Part shown: positions 18,107 through 27,184 of the stretch, piece by piece
Layout of the letters: the number at the start of each line of letters is the position of its first letter
How positions within the stretch are numbered: position 1 is the first letter of the stretch
Origin: Pedobacter sp. BMA
GTDB taxonomy: Bacteria; Bacteroidota; Bacteroidia; Sphingobacteriales; Sphingobacteriaceae
Direction: 5' to 3'
Assembly: GCF_001027745.1 (NCBI RefSeq)
Contig: NZ_LECU01000004.1
Span: 682,001-746,000 of the forward strand
DNA: 64,000 nt
The notes under the pieces: model-generated
Told to the model about the DNA's origin: nothing
Databases searched by the model: none
Seen by the model: only the letters and a program-made list of their open reading frames with translations
Position numbers and translations under genes: made by a program

Positions 18107-18211
18107 TGTAAAAAGACCCAGATCAAGCGGTGTTATAGTTTTCGATAAGGGAGAACATAATTTTAACACAATTCTCACAATAACATAAACTATTTCTATA
18201 TTTAACACGTA

Positions 18212-18246
18212 AATACCATTCTATTCATTTAGAATGGTATTTTTGT
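18212..18246 (+). terminator. Terminator whose T-tract overlaps the tatC -7 box
   Basis: AATACCATTCTA (18212-18223) and TAGAATGGTATT (18230-18241) form a perfect 12-bp stem followed by T residues. The 3' part reads TATTTTTG (18238-18245), which also fits the TAnnTTTG promoter box, eight bases before the tatC ATG. Confidence 0.8.
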
Positions 18247-18253
18247 TTTCAAC

Positions 18254-19135
18254 ATGAGCGACTTAAAAAAAACACTACTTACAAAAGCTATTGGACAAAA
18301 GAGTACAACCTTAGAGGCAGAAATGTCGTTCTTCGATCACCTTGACGTTCTCCGTAAACACCTGATCAGGGCAGTAATCGCCATTGCTGTATTTACAGGT
18401 ATCGCATTTTACTTTAATGAAGAAATTTTAGATAAAATTATATTCGGCCCCAAAAAACCAAGCTTCTGGACTTACAGAATGATGTGCAAACTGGTTGAAC
18501 ACTTTCCATCATTAGGTAAAGACATGTGTATCACTAAAATAAATGGTGAAATCATCAATACTGAAATGGCCGGCCAGTTTAATTTACAGCTAAACGTGTG
18601 TGTAATGTGCGGCATTGTCGCTGGCTTTCCTTATTTATTATGGGAAATATGGCGCTTTGTGAAACCTGCTCTTCATGATAATGAGCGTAAATCAGCAAGT
18701 GGTTTTGTATTTTTTGCCTCTGTTCTTTTTGTTATTGGTATCTTATTTGGCTACTATGTGGTTTGTCCCCTATCCGTAAACTTCCTGACAGGTTACACCG
18801 TAAGTGAGGAAATCAAGAATACATTTACTGTAGATTCCTATCTTTCATCAGTGGCCACGCTAACATTGGGAACGGGCATTATTTTCGAACTTCCCATCAT
18901 CATTTTTATTCTCTCAAAACTCGGGTTAATGACACCTAAGCTAATGAGATCGAGCAGAAGGTATGCTGCTGTGATTATCTTAATCATTGCTGCCATCGTT
19001 ACCCCTACTCCCGATATCATGACGATGTTGATTGTAGCGACTCCTTTATTCCTTTTATATGAGCTGAGTATTTTTGTTTCAGCTTACATAGAGCGGAAAA
19101 AAAGAAAAGCTGAGAAAGCATTTTATGCTAACTAA
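18254..19135 (+). CDS. tatC: Sec-independent protein translocase TatC
   Basis: This 293-residue membrane protein has about six TM segments. It shows the TatC N-terminal motif MSFFDHLDVLRKHLIRAVIA near residues 24-43 and the conserved FPYLLWEIWRFVKPALHDNERK cytoplasmic loop region. It contains a roughly 60-residue periplasmic insert after TM1, common in Bacteroidota TatC. TatC is the receptor for twin-arginine signal peptides. No tatA or tatB lies beside it here, so these must be elsewhere. rpiB follows 45 bp after its stop. Confidence 0.96.
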   Translation: MSDLKKTLLTKAIGQKSTTLEAEMSFFDHLDVLRKHLIRAVIAIAVFTGIAFYFNEEILDKIIFGPKKPSFWTYRMMCKLVEHFPSLGKDMCITKINGEIINTEMAGQFNLQLNVCVMCGIVAGFPYLLWEIWRFVKPALHDNERKSASGFVFFASVLFVIGILFGYYVVCPLSVNFLTGYTVSEEIKNTFTVDSYLSSVATLTLGTGIIFELPIIIFILSKLGLMTPKLMRSSRRYAAVIILIIAAIVTPTPDIMTMLIVATPLFLLYELSIFVSAYIERKKRKAEKAFYAN

Positions 19136-19169
19136 CGAAAACATTACGTATAGATTTTATATTTCTCTC

Positions 19170-19177
19170 TAAATTTG
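19170..19177 (+). promoter_or_regulatory. -7 box (TAAATTTG) for rpiB
   Basis: TAAATTTG ends three bases before the ATG at 19181. The alternative TTG start at 19175 would overlap the box, so the ATG is preferred and the mRNA is predicted to be leaderless. Confidence 0.5.
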
Positions 19178-19180
19178 AAA

Positions 19181-19630
19181 ATGCCTGAGAATAAAATAAC
19201 AATTGCAATTGGCGGAGACCATGCGGGTTTTGAATACAAAGAAATACTTAAAAAATTTCTTATCGAATATGAGGTTAAAGATTTCGGGCCATATGCTGAT
19301 GATTCAGTGGATTATCCCGATTTCGCACATCCATTAGCCAATGCAGTAGAAAATAATGAATTTACTTACGGTATTTTATTGTGTGGTTCTGCAAATGGTG
19401 TGGCCATCACAGCTAATAAACATCAGGGTATCCGCGCCGGCCTTTGTTGGGAGAAAGAAGTAGCCTCACTTGTTCGCAAACATAATAATGCTAATGTGCT
19501 TTGTATCCCGGCAAGATTTGTGTCAGAAGACGAGGCAAAAGAAATTACTAAAACCTTTCTAAACACAGCGTTTGAAGGTGGCCGTCATCAGAACCGGGTT
19601 GAAAAAATATCTTGCGAAACCAATTTTTAA
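19181..19630 (+). CDS. rpiB: Ribose-5-phosphate isomerase B
   Basis: This roughly 149-residue RpiB/LacAB-type isomerase shows IAIGGDHAGFEYKEIL at the N-terminus, the VDYPDFAHPLA motif, and the active-site cysteine Cys68 in ILLCGSANG (more often CGTGxG). The C-terminal ENRVEKI-like HQNRVEKIS is present. It interconverts ribose-5-phosphate and ribulose-5-phosphate in the pentose phosphate pathway. The M28 peptidase gene starts 12 bp after its stop, suggesting co-transcription. Confidence 0.95.
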   Translation: MPENKITIAIGGDHAGFEYKEILKKFLIEYEVKDFGPYADDSVDYPDFAHPLANAVENNEFTYGILLCGSANGVAITANKHQGIRAGLCWEKEVASLVRKHNNANVLCIPARFVSEDEAKEITKTFLNTAFEGGRHQNRVEKISCETNF

Positions 19631-19642
19631 ACTAACTTACAA

Positions 19643-21271
19643 ATGAATAGACGATTTTTAACTCTTAGCTTGGCTACACTGCTTTCTGCAAGTTGTTTTG
19701 CTCAAGTAAAACCTCTTATACCAAATAAGGACGCAATGAGGTTTAGTAAAGCCATTAATCCCGCGGATGGTTTAAAACATCTTTCTGTTTTGGCATCCGA
19801 TGAATATGAAGGCCGCGAGACAGGTACGAAAGGTGCATGGATGGCTGCTGATTATATCCGTAATTATTTTAAGTCTATCGGCTTAAAAGGACCGGTAAAC
19901 GGCGATTATTTCCAGAAAATTGACCTGGTAAATGTTACTCTGAAAGAGAGCCATGTTACTGTAAACGGTCAGCCTAAAGAGTACCAGAAAGATTATGTTT
20001 TAACGCCAAGCTTAATTTCAGATAAAGGCTTTACTTTTTCTACAGATGAAATTGTCTTTGTTGGTTATGCCATTAAGAAAGATAATTACAACGATTTTGC
20101 AGGAACAGATATCAAGGGTAAAGTGGTAATGATGTTTGGTTCCGGAGATCCGACATTAAAAGCAGGTGCAAGAATTGACAGGGCTACTTATAGAGCAATG
20201 TTGGATGAAAGAGCAAAATATTTTGCAGCAAACCAGGTAAAGGCAATCATTATAATAGACCCTGCTGTCGATAGAATAACAGAAAACACCAAACAGGCTC
20301 AAAATAAAGGAAGAGTTTTGGTGAAATCCAATAGTGCACTTGAAGCACAAAATGCGGCTCCCCGCATCGCCATCTCAACCGCTTTGGCAAATGATTTATT
20401 TAAATCAGCAAACACTACAGTTGCAGATGTACAAAAGAAAATAACCGACAACCAGGCCCCTGCTTCGCAGATTTTAACTGTTCCATTTTCTGCAAGTGCT
20501 GCAAAAGCAGAAACAGCTGTTCGTTGTGAAAATGTTCTGGGTTATCTTGAAGGTTCAGATCCTGTGTTAAAGAAAGAAGTACTGGTATTAACGGGTCATT
20601 ATGATCACATAGGACTGGTAAATGATCCCAATGCTACAGATAAAGTAAATAATGGTGCAGATGATGATGGCTCGGGAACAACCGGGGTATTGTTAATGGC
20701 GAAGGCCTTTGTAGATGCTAAAAAAGCTGGTAAAGGTCCGAAACGCAGTATCTTATTCATGACTGTTGTTGGTGAGGAAAAAGGCTTATGGGGATCAGAC
20801 TGGTATTCTGAGCACCCGGTATTCCCTGTTGCCAATACTATTGCAGATTTAAATACCGACATGATTGGCCGTATTGGCGAGGAGTATCTGGGCAAACCGG
20901 ATTCGGCTAATTATATCTATTCGGTTGGCTCGAAGATGTTAAGCAGTGAGTTACACGACTTGAATGAGCGTGTTAATGCGACTTACACCAAGATGAAGCT
21001 GGATTATAAATATGACGATCCAAAAGATCCTGAACAAATTTACTACAGATCAGATCACTATAATTTCGCCAAACTGGGCATTCCAATTATCTTCTTCTAT
21101 GACGGTATGTTACAACAAGATTACCACAAACCGGGTGATGAGGTTAGTAAGATTAACTTTCCATTGTTGGCTAAACGTGCTCAGCTTACCTATTATACCG
21201 CATGGGAGCTGGCCAATCAGGCAAAACGTCCAGCTGTTGACATGGATGGTAAAGGAAATCCTAAGAAATAA
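19643..21271 (+). CDS. Secreted M28 family metallopeptidase
   Basis: The 542-residue protein has a signal peptide (ATLLSASCFAQ). It then has a PA-like insert (residues about 140-290) and an M28 Zn-aminopeptidase core. Metal ligands are visible as LTGHYDHIG (His), NNGADDDGSGT (Asp), GEEKGLWGSD (Glu-Glu), NTDMIGR (Asp) and RSDHYNF (His). It probably removes N-terminal residues from peptides in the periplasm or outside the cell. It follows rpiB by 12 bp and is closed by a terminator. Confidence 0.93.
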   Translation: MNRRFLTLSLATLLSASCFAQVKPLIPNKDAMRFSKAINPADGLKHLSVLASDEYEGRETGTKGAWMAADYIRNYFKSIGLKGPVNGDYFQKIDLVNVTLKESHVTVNGQPKEYQKDYVLTPSLISDKGFTFSTDEIVFVGYAIKKDNYNDFAGTDIKGKVVMMFGSGDPTLKAGARIDRATYRAMLDERAKYFAANQVKAIIIIDPAVDRITENTKQAQNKGRVLVKSNSALEAQNAAPRIAISTALANDLFKSANTTVADVQKKITDNQAPASQILTVPFSASAAKAETAVRCENVLGYLEGSDPVLKKEVLVLTGHYDHIGLVNDPNATDKVNNGADDDGSGTTGVLLMAKAFVDAKKAGKGPKRSILFMTVVGEEKGLWGSDWYSEHPVFPVANTIADLNTDMIGRIGEEYLGKPDSANYIYSVGSKMLSSELHDLNERVNATYTKMKLDYKYDDPKDPEQIYYRSDHYNFAKLGIPIIFFYDGMLQQDYHKPGDEVSKINFPLLAKRAQLTYYTAWELANQAKRPAVDMDGKGNPKK

Positions 21272-21278
21272 ATATTTT

Positions 21279-21306
21279 GAGCCCTTCGGTACCCGAGGGG
21301 CTTTTT
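21279..21306 (+). terminator. Rho-independent terminator after the M28 peptidase gene
   Basis: AGCCCTTCGG and CCGAGGGGCT form a stem with a three-base TAC loop and one mismatch, followed by six T. It begins 7 bp after the stop codon. Confidence 0.88.
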
Positions 21307-21340
21307 TATGCATTATACTTTCCACGGAAACATAAAATCC

Positions 21341-21348
21341 TATCTTTG
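21341..21348 (+). promoter_or_regulatory. -7 box (TATCTTTG) for the lutB-like operon
   Basis: TATCTTTG ends four bases before the ATG at 21353 (seven before the ATG at 21356), downstream of a strong terminator. It marks the start of the lutB-E1-ade transcription unit, again nearly leaderless. Confidence 0.55.
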
Positions 21349-21352
21349 AATT

Positions 21353-22741
21353 ATGATGAAAACTGCGGAGGAATTTTTAGAGAAATCTGATGAGAAGGCG
21401 TTCGATTTACCACATCGTAGAACCATTAATTACAATATTGGCAAATACAACACTGCGGTAGAACGCGGATTATCTAAATTTGAAAACCTCGAAGCATCGA
21501 AAAAGAAAGCACACGTAATTAAATGGCGTGTGATGGAAAACCTGGATAAATTCCTTCCTGAATTTGAATCGAACTTCCAAAGACGGGGAGGAAAAGTAAT
21601 CTGGGCAAATGATGCCGAAGAAGCCCAGCGGGAAATTCTTAGTATCATTAAAAGAAATAATGGAAAAACAGTCATCAAATCCAAATCGATGACTACCGAA
21701 GAAATTCATCTGAACGATTTTCTGGCGAGCAATCAAATTGAATCTTTAGAAAGTGATTTGGGTGAATACATTGTGCAGCTTCTCGGCCAGGCCCCCTACC
21801 ATATTGTTACCCCGGCAATGCATTTAAGCGCAACAGATATTGCTAAATTATTCCATGAGAAATTCGGAACACCCATTGATGCTACACCACCGCAATTGGT
21901 GCAAAAAGCACGTGAATTACTCCGGGAAAAGTATTTGAATGCAGATATCGGAATAAGCGGTGGAAACTTCTTAATCGCTGACACAGGAAGTATCGCCATT
22001 ACTGAAAATGAAGGGAACGCTCGTTTAAGTACAACTTTCCCCAAAATTCACATTGCAATTGTAGGCATTGAAAAAGTAATACCGTCGATTAACGATCTGG
22101 ATCTGTTTTGGCCATTGCTGGCATCTCATGGAACAGGTCAGAACCTGACCGTTTACAATACCATTTTGAGTGGCCCCCGTCAACCTAATGAAACCGATGG
22201 GCCTGAAGAAATGTATGTCATCCTTTTAGATAATGGACGTACCAACTTGCTTGCCCAAAAAGATCAACGCCAGGGTTTATATTGTATCAGGTGTGGGGCA
22301 TGTTTGAATGCCTGTCCTGTATACAAAAATATCGGTGGACATACCTATAACACCACGTATAGCGGCCCGATTGGATCGGTAATTACCCCGCACTTAAAAG
22401 GTATGGAAGAGTTTAAACATTTAAGCTATGCCTCCAGTTTATGTGGGAAATGCTCGGAAGTATGCCCTGTAAAGATCGACATCCATAAGATGTTGTTACT
22501 TAACCGCCGGGATGCGGCAGCAACACATGAAAATGGTAAAACAGAGGAAATGGGTTGGAGCATGTTTAACCGCATGATGCAAAAACGAAAATGGATGGAT
22601 TTCTTTGGTGGCAAGTTTAAAAACTTTATGCTTAAACGTTTCTTCAAAAAAAGCTGGGGAGAATACCGGGATTTACCAACATTGGCAGATAAATCTTTTG
22701 CAAAGCAATTCGAAGAAATGAAAAAGACTAAACAGGAGTAG
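21353..22741 (+). CDS. LutB/LldF-like iron-sulfur protein (LUD domain)
   Basis: The 462-residue protein has an N-terminal LUD domain (residues about 60-290) and then two cysteine clusters, CIRCGACLNACPVY near residue 308 and LCGKCSEVCPVKID near residue 360. These bind two [4Fe-4S] centres. The layout is that of LutB (YkgF), the electron-transfer subunit of the LutABC L-lactate oxidation system. lutA and lutC homologues are not next to it here. It is followed by the fused E1 gene 28 bp later, so it may be co-transcribed with 2-oxoacid metabolism. Two ATGs (21353 and 21356) are possible. Confidence 0.88.
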   Translation: MMKTAEEFLEKSDEKAFDLPHRRTINYNIGKYNTAVERGLSKFENLEASKKKAHVIKWRVMENLDKFLPEFESNFQRRGGKVIWANDAEEAQREILSIIKRNNGKTVIKSKSMTTEEIHLNDFLASNQIESLESDLGEYIVQLLGQAPYHIVTPAMHLSATDIAKLFHEKFGTPIDATPPQLVQKARELLREKYLNADIGISGGNFLIADTGSIAITENEGNARLSTTFPKIHIAIVGIEKVIPSINDLDLFWPLLASHGTGQNLTVYNTILSGPRQPNETDGPEEMYVILLDNGRTNLLAQKDQRQGLYCIRCGACLNACPVYKNIGGHTYNTTYSGPIGSVITPHLKGMEEFKHLSYASSLCGKCSEVCPVKIDIHKMLLLNRRDAAATHENGKTEEMGWSMFNRMMQKRKWMDFFGGKFKNFMLKRFFKKSWGEYRDLPTLADKSFAKQFEEMKKTKQE

Positions 22742-22769
22742 TTTAAGCTAACAATTAAATCATCATATC

Positions 22770-24746
22770 ATGCATTTCAACAGGGGCAACAAAAGCGATA
22801 ATTTTTTACTGAGTTTATATAAAAGATTGCTTTACCCCCGTATGGTTGAGGAAAAAATGTTGAAGCTGCTGCGTCAGGGTCGCATCGGTAAGTGGTTTTC
22901 AGGTATTGGCCAGGAAGCAATTGCGGTAGGTTCAACTTTAGCAATGCAAAGTGATGAATATATTCTACCTATGCACCGCAACCTTGGTGTTTTCACCTCC
23001 AGGGATATTCCGTTAAAAAAATTGATGGCACAGTGGCAGGGGAAACTTACCGGCTTTACAAAAGGCCGCGACCGGTCTTTTCATTTTGGCACCCAGGAAT
23101 TCAAAATCATTGGAATGATTTCACACTTGGGACCTCAAATGGCTTTAGCTGACGGAATTGCACTTGCAGATGTACTGGAGAAAAAACAAAAGGCTACGCT
23201 GGTTTTTACCGGGGAAGGGGCTACGAGTGAAGGTGATTTCCATGAAGCACTAAATGTAGCTGCTGTATGGAATTTACCGGTAATTTTCCTGATCGAAAAC
23301 AATGGTTATGGATTATCCACACCAATAGCAGAGCAGTTCAGATGCAATCATCTGGTTGATAAAGCCCTCGGTTATGGTATGGAAGGTATTCAGATTGATG
23401 GCAATAATATTCTGGAAGTTTACGACACGATTGACAGGATTGCAGCAGACATCAGGCAAAAACCAAGACCAGTATTGTTAGAGTGTTTAACATTCAGAAT
23501 GCGCGGGCATGAAGAGGCTTCAGGAACTAAATATGTACCACAGGAATTGTTTGATGAATGGGAAACTAAAGACCCTTTAAGCAATTATGAGCATTTTTTA
23601 GTGGATCAGGGTATCTTAACCACTGACCTAATGGTGGATATCAAAATTGAAATCAAAAAGGCTATTGAGCTGGAAGTGGAAGAAGCCTTCGATGAACCAG
23701 AGCCGGAAGCAAATTCTTTGACAGAGGTAAATGATATGTATTTCCCTCACGAGCAAACAGTGAGTAAAGCAATCGGCTTAGAAAGCGAAAAACGTTACCT
23801 GGATGCAATATCAGATGCTTTGGATCTGGCCATGCAGAAATATCAAAACCTGGTTTTAATGGGCCAGGATATTGCAGATTATGGCGGGGCTTTTAAAATA
23901 ACGGAGGGCTTTGCAGTTAAATACGGAAAGTCAAGGGTTCGGAATACGCCTATTTGCGAATCGGCAATAATTGGTGCAGGCCTCGGGTTATCTATAAATG
24001 GTTACAAATCTGTTGTAGAAATGCAGTTTGCCGACTTTGTATCGGTAGGTTTTAATCAGATCGTAAATAACCTGGCCAAGACACATTATCGATGGGGACA
24101 AAATGCAGATGTTGTAGTGCGTATGCCTACAGGCGCAGGAACTGGTGCCGGACCATTTCATTCGCAAAGTAATGAGGCGTGGTTCACAAAAACACCAGGC
24201 TTAAAAATTGTTTACCCTGCCTTTCCGGAAGATGCTAAAGGATTACTCCTGGCAGCTATTGAAGATCCAAATCCAGTAATATATTTTGAGCATAAATACT
24301 TATACAGGAGTTTGACAGGGAGTGTGCCGGATGGCTATTTTACCACAGAAATTGGCAAGGCGGCTAAGCTTACAGAAGGAAATCAATTCACCATCGTCAC
24401 TTACGGATTAGGGGTGCATTGGGCAATGGATTATCTGAAAGGAAATCCAGCTGTGAGCGCAACATTAATTGATTTGAGAACCTTGCAACCCTGGGATAAA
24501 GAAAGTGTTGCAGCTGCTGCAGAAGCTACAGGAAGGGTATTGATTCTACATGAAGATACCTTAACCAATAGCTTCGGATCTGAAATTTCAGCCTGGATTG
24601 GTGAACATTGCTTTCAGTTCCTGGATGCACCTGTTATGCGTTGCGGCAGTCTGGACACCGCAATTCCAATGAATAAAATACTGGAAGATAATTTTCTGGC
24701 TAAAGCGAGGCTAGCAGATACGATTGATAAATTATTAAAATATTAG
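22770..24746 (+). CDS. 2-oxoacid dehydrogenase E1, alpha and beta subunits fused
   Basis: This 658-residue protein joins both E1 halves. The alpha half (about 1-320) contains the TPP/Mg motif GEGATSEGDFHEALN ending in IENNGYG. The beta half (about 335-658) contains LVLMGQDIADYGGAF, ESAIIGAGLGLSINGY and the RMPTGAGTGAGPFHSQ region. E1 decarboxylates branched-chain 2-oxoacids (or pyruvate) and passes the acyl group to E2. The fusion is frequent in Bacteroidota. No E2 or E3 gene is adjacent. The lutB-like gene precedes it, and adenine deaminase follows after a hairpin. Substrate choice, likely branched-chain, is inference. Confidence 0.92.
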   Translation: MHFNRGNKSDNFLLSLYKRLLYPRMVEEKMLKLLRQGRIGKWFSGIGQEAIAVGSTLAMQSDEYILPMHRNLGVFTSRDIPLKKLMAQWQGKLTGFTKGRDRSFHFGTQEFKIIGMISHLGPQMALADGIALADVLEKKQKATLVFTGEGATSEGDFHEALNVAAVWNLPVIFLIENNGYGLSTPIAEQFRCNHLVDKALGYGMEGIQIDGNNILEVYDTIDRIAADIRQKPRPVLLECLTFRMRGHEEASGTKYVPQELFDEWETKDPLSNYEHFLVDQGILTTDLMVDIKIEIKKAIELEVEEAFDEPEPEANSLTEVNDMYFPHEQTVSKAIGLESEKRYLDAISDALDLAMQKYQNLVLMGQDIADYGGAFKITEGFAVKYGKSRVRNTPICESAIIGAGLGLSINGYKSVVEMQFADFVSVGFNQIVNNLAKTHYRWGQNADVVVRMPTGAGTGAGPFHSQSNEAWFTKTPGLKIVYPAFPEDAKGLLLAAIEDPNPVIYFEHKYLYRSLTGSVPDGYFTTEIGKAAKLTEGNQFTIVTYGLGVHWAMDYLKGNPAVSATLIDLRTLQPWDKESVAAAAEATGRVLILHEDTLTNSFGSEISAWIGEHCFQFLDAPVMRCGSLDTAIPMNKILEDNFLAKARLADTIDKLLKY

Positions 24747-24755
24747 ATAGTTTTG

Positions 24756-24788
24756 CCACGATAACACAAAAATCATGTGTTACCGTGG
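24756..24788 (+). promoter_or_regulatory. Hairpin between the E1 gene and ade
   Basis: CCACGATAACACA (24756-24768) pairs with TGTGTTACCGTGG (24776-24788), 12 of 13 positions, around a 7-nt loop. No T-tract follows and the ade ATG is 18 nt downstream. It may be a weak terminator or an RNA element affecting ade translation. Confidence 0.5.
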
Positions 24789-24806
24789 TTAACTTATATA
24801 AACAGG

Positions 24807-26444
24807 ATGGGCAATTTTACAGTTGAAGGAAACATAGTTGATATTGCAAAGCGTAATATTTTCTTTGGTGAAGTAATGGTTGAAGATGGAAAAATAAAAT
24901 CTGTTACTGCGCTTTCTCAAATGGTGGATAGCGCTCACTTTATTCTTCCCGGATTTATAGACAGCCACGTTCATATCGAAAGCAGTATGCTTATTCCAAG
25001 CGAATTCGCCAGACTTGCTGTTATTCATGGAACTGTCGCAACAATAAGTGATCCTCATGAAATTGCAAATGTTTGCGGTATGGAGGGAGTTGAATTTATG
25101 CTGTCTAATGCTAACACTGTACCTTTTAAATTCAACTTTGGAGCACCGAGCTGTGTTCCCGCCACGATATTTGAAACTGCCGGAGCTGAACTTAACCATG
25201 ATGATGTGAAGTCGCTTTTAGCGCGACCGGAAATCAAATACCTGAGTGAGATGATGAATTTTCCCGGGGTGCTATACAACGATGAGGAAGTATTAAAAAA
25301 GATAGCTGCTGCACATGCGGTTGGCAAGCCGGTAGACGGCCACGCACCTGGTTTGCGCGGCGACGCTGTTCAACAATATATAGACGCAGGAATATCGACG
25401 GATCATGAATGTTTCACGGCAGAGGAAGCATTAGATAAACTCCAACGCGGCATGAAAATTCTCATAAGGGAGGGCAGCGCTGCCAAAAATTTTGACGCGT
25501 TAGTAGACCTGTTAAATGACTGGCCGGAAATGATTATGTTCTGTAGCGATGATAAGCACCCTGACAGTTTGGTTGAGGATCATATTAATGCCTTATGTGC
25601 CAGGGCAGTTGCCAGAGGAATAAACATCTTTAATGTATTACAGGCAGCTTGTATTAATCCTATAGTGCACTATAACTTAGAAGTTGGTCAGCTTCGCATC
25701 GGTGATGATGCCGATTTCATTATTGCCAAAGACCTTAAAGATTTTAAAATAAAACAAACTTATGTGAACGGAATTTTACTTGCAGAGCAGGGAAAAACCG
25801 TTGGAAATTGGGTCAAGGATATAGAAGATCAGAAATCCGTAAATCACTTTGACTGTAGCTTTAAAACGGAAGCAGATTTTGTATATCCTTTCACTTCACA
25901 AGATGAAATTGCAGTAATTGAAGCATTGGATGGTCAGCTGATTACAAACAGACTTTCTGCCAGGCCAAAAATCTTCGGTCAGAATATCATAAGTGATACA
26001 GGAAACGATGTTTTAAAGATGGTTGTAGTCAACCGCTATCACGATGCACCTGTGGCGGTTTCATTTGTTAAAAACTTTGGGCTGAAAACTGGCGCCATCG
26101 CTTCAAGCGTTGCACACGACAGTCATAACATAATCGCTATTGGAGTGGATGATGCGAATATTTGTGAGGCCGTAAATCTGGTAATTAAAGAAAAAGGCGG
26201 AGTTGTGGCTATTGGAAATGATAAAAGACAGGTTCTGGCATTACCGGTAGCAGGCTTAATGAGCAACCAGAATGGTTATCAGGTAGCAGAAAGTTATACA
26301 CGGATTGATCAGTTTGCTAAAGAAATGGGGTCGACGCTCGAAGCACCATTCATGACACTTTCTTTCATGGCTCTACTGGTTATTCCACGGTTGAAACTGA
26401 GTGACAAAGGTTTATTTGATGGTGATAATTTTGAACTTGTTTAG
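24807..26444 (+). CDS. ade: Adenine deaminase
   Basis: The roughly 545-residue product has the amidohydrolase start GFIDSHVHIESSMLIPSEFA (metal-binding HVH), GHAPGLRG, STDHECFTAEEA and the CSDDKHPDSL motif typical of bacterial Ade. It deaminates adenine to hypoxanthine in purine salvage. The start is placed at the ATG at 24807 (MGNFTVEGN). An in-frame GTG at 24777 lies within the upstream hairpin and is less likely. It is convergent with the SprT-like gene, 19 bp apart. Confidence 0.94.
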   Translation: MGNFTVEGNIVDIAKRNIFFGEVMVEDGKIKSVTALSQMVDSAHFILPGFIDSHVHIESSMLIPSEFARLAVIHGTVATISDPHEIANVCGMEGVEFMLSNANTVPFKFNFGAPSCVPATIFETAGAELNHDDVKSLLARPEIKYLSEMMNFPGVLYNDEEVLKKIAAAHAVGKPVDGHAPGLRGDAVQQYIDAGISTDHECFTAEEALDKLQRGMKILIREGSAAKNFDALVDLLNDWPEMIMFCSDDKHPDSLVEDHINALCARAVARGINIFNVLQAACINPIVHYNLEVGQLRIGDDADFIIAKDLKDFKIKQTYVNGILLAEQGKTVGNWVKDIEDQKSVNHFDCSFKTEADFVYPFTSQDEIAVIEALDGQLITNRLSARPKIFGQNIISDTGNDVLKMVVVNRYHDAPVAVSFVKNFGLKTGAIASSVAHDSHNIIAIGVDDANICEAVNLVIKEKGGVVAIGNDKRQVLALPVAGLMSNQNGYQVAESYTRIDQFAKEMGSTLEAPFMTLSFMALLVIPRLKLSDKGLFDGDNFELV

Positions 26445-26463
26445 CAGCTTGGCTAAACCGGAA

Positions 26464-27072
26464 TTAGTCGATCAAAAAAACCTCTGCCAGAGGATTAAAC
26501 AAATATATTCTTTTATCATCCAGGCAGATGCAGCGATAACGCTTTCTGATGCGATCGCCTTTGGTAAAACGGCGCCCGTCTTTAATTCTGAAATTGGTAT
26601 TTACGGGTATCTGCTCCACATGTAAAACATTGATTTTATCAGAATCATACTTTTTTAAAGCCCTTGACAGGTGTAAATCAGAGCAACTTGATGCCGCAGG
26701 GTTCGACATATAATTATCAATTGCCTGATGTATATCGGCTGGAAAAACATTCATTTCGAAAAAAGGAATCATCATTCGCTGGAAGTTTTTCTTCCACTCT
26801 GAACCATGTGGTTTTACTTTATTTTTGAAATCGTTCCAGGTTAACAGATGAGCAAATTCATGAACGGTCGTCACCAGGAAGGCATAGTGATTGAGGTTGA
26901 AATTCACTGATATCCGGTGTCCTTTATCGCGGTATGGATGACGGTAATCACCAAGCTTGGTGGCACGGGTTTTAGCAATTTTGAATTCACACTGAAAATA
27001 ATCTATCCATTTTGCAATCAGCGGTGCCGCTTCGGAAGGCATGTATTGAGCTAAAAGGTTTGTATTATTCAC
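26464..27072 (-). CDS. SprT-like zinc metalloprotease domain protein
   Basis: This 202-residue protein has HEFAH at residues 71-75 and His89 further on (KPHGSEWKKNFQRMM), the SprT/Spartan arrangement. It ends with a zinc-ribbon-like region that has lost its cysteines (GDRIRKRYRCICLDDKRIYLFNPL). Spartan-like proteases act on DNA-protein crosslinks in eukaryotes, but the bacterial role is not established. Its neighbour, transcribed in the same direction 112 bp upstream, is a PIF1-like helicase, so a shared DNA-repair role is possible but unproven. Confidence 0.85.
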   Translation of the reverse strand: MNNTNLLAQYMPSEAAPLIAKWIDYFQCEFKIAKTRATKLGDYRHPYRDKGHRISVNFNLNHYAFLVTTVHEFAHLLTWNDFKNKVKPHGSEWKKNFQRMMIPFFEMNVFPADIHQAIDNYMSNPAASSCSDLHLSRALKKYDSDKINVLHVEQIPVNTNFRIKDGRRFTKGDRIRKRYRCICLDDKRIYLFNPLAEVFLID

Positions 27073-27184
27073 GAATGCTAAGATAGTAATTTTTGATTTT
27101 CATAAAGACGGTGTCTACCAAGATTTACAAAGGAGAAACACAGCTAGAATTGATTTTAGGCTAACGTTTATATTAACCAGCTCA

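Noticed and set aside
24756..24788. Purine riboswitch upstream of adenine deaminase
   Set aside because: The stem lacks the three-way junction and conserved loop bases of the purine aptamer.
24789..25199. 136-codon minus-strand frame inside ade
   Set aside because: It runs antisense within a well-supported gene and has no recognisable domain.
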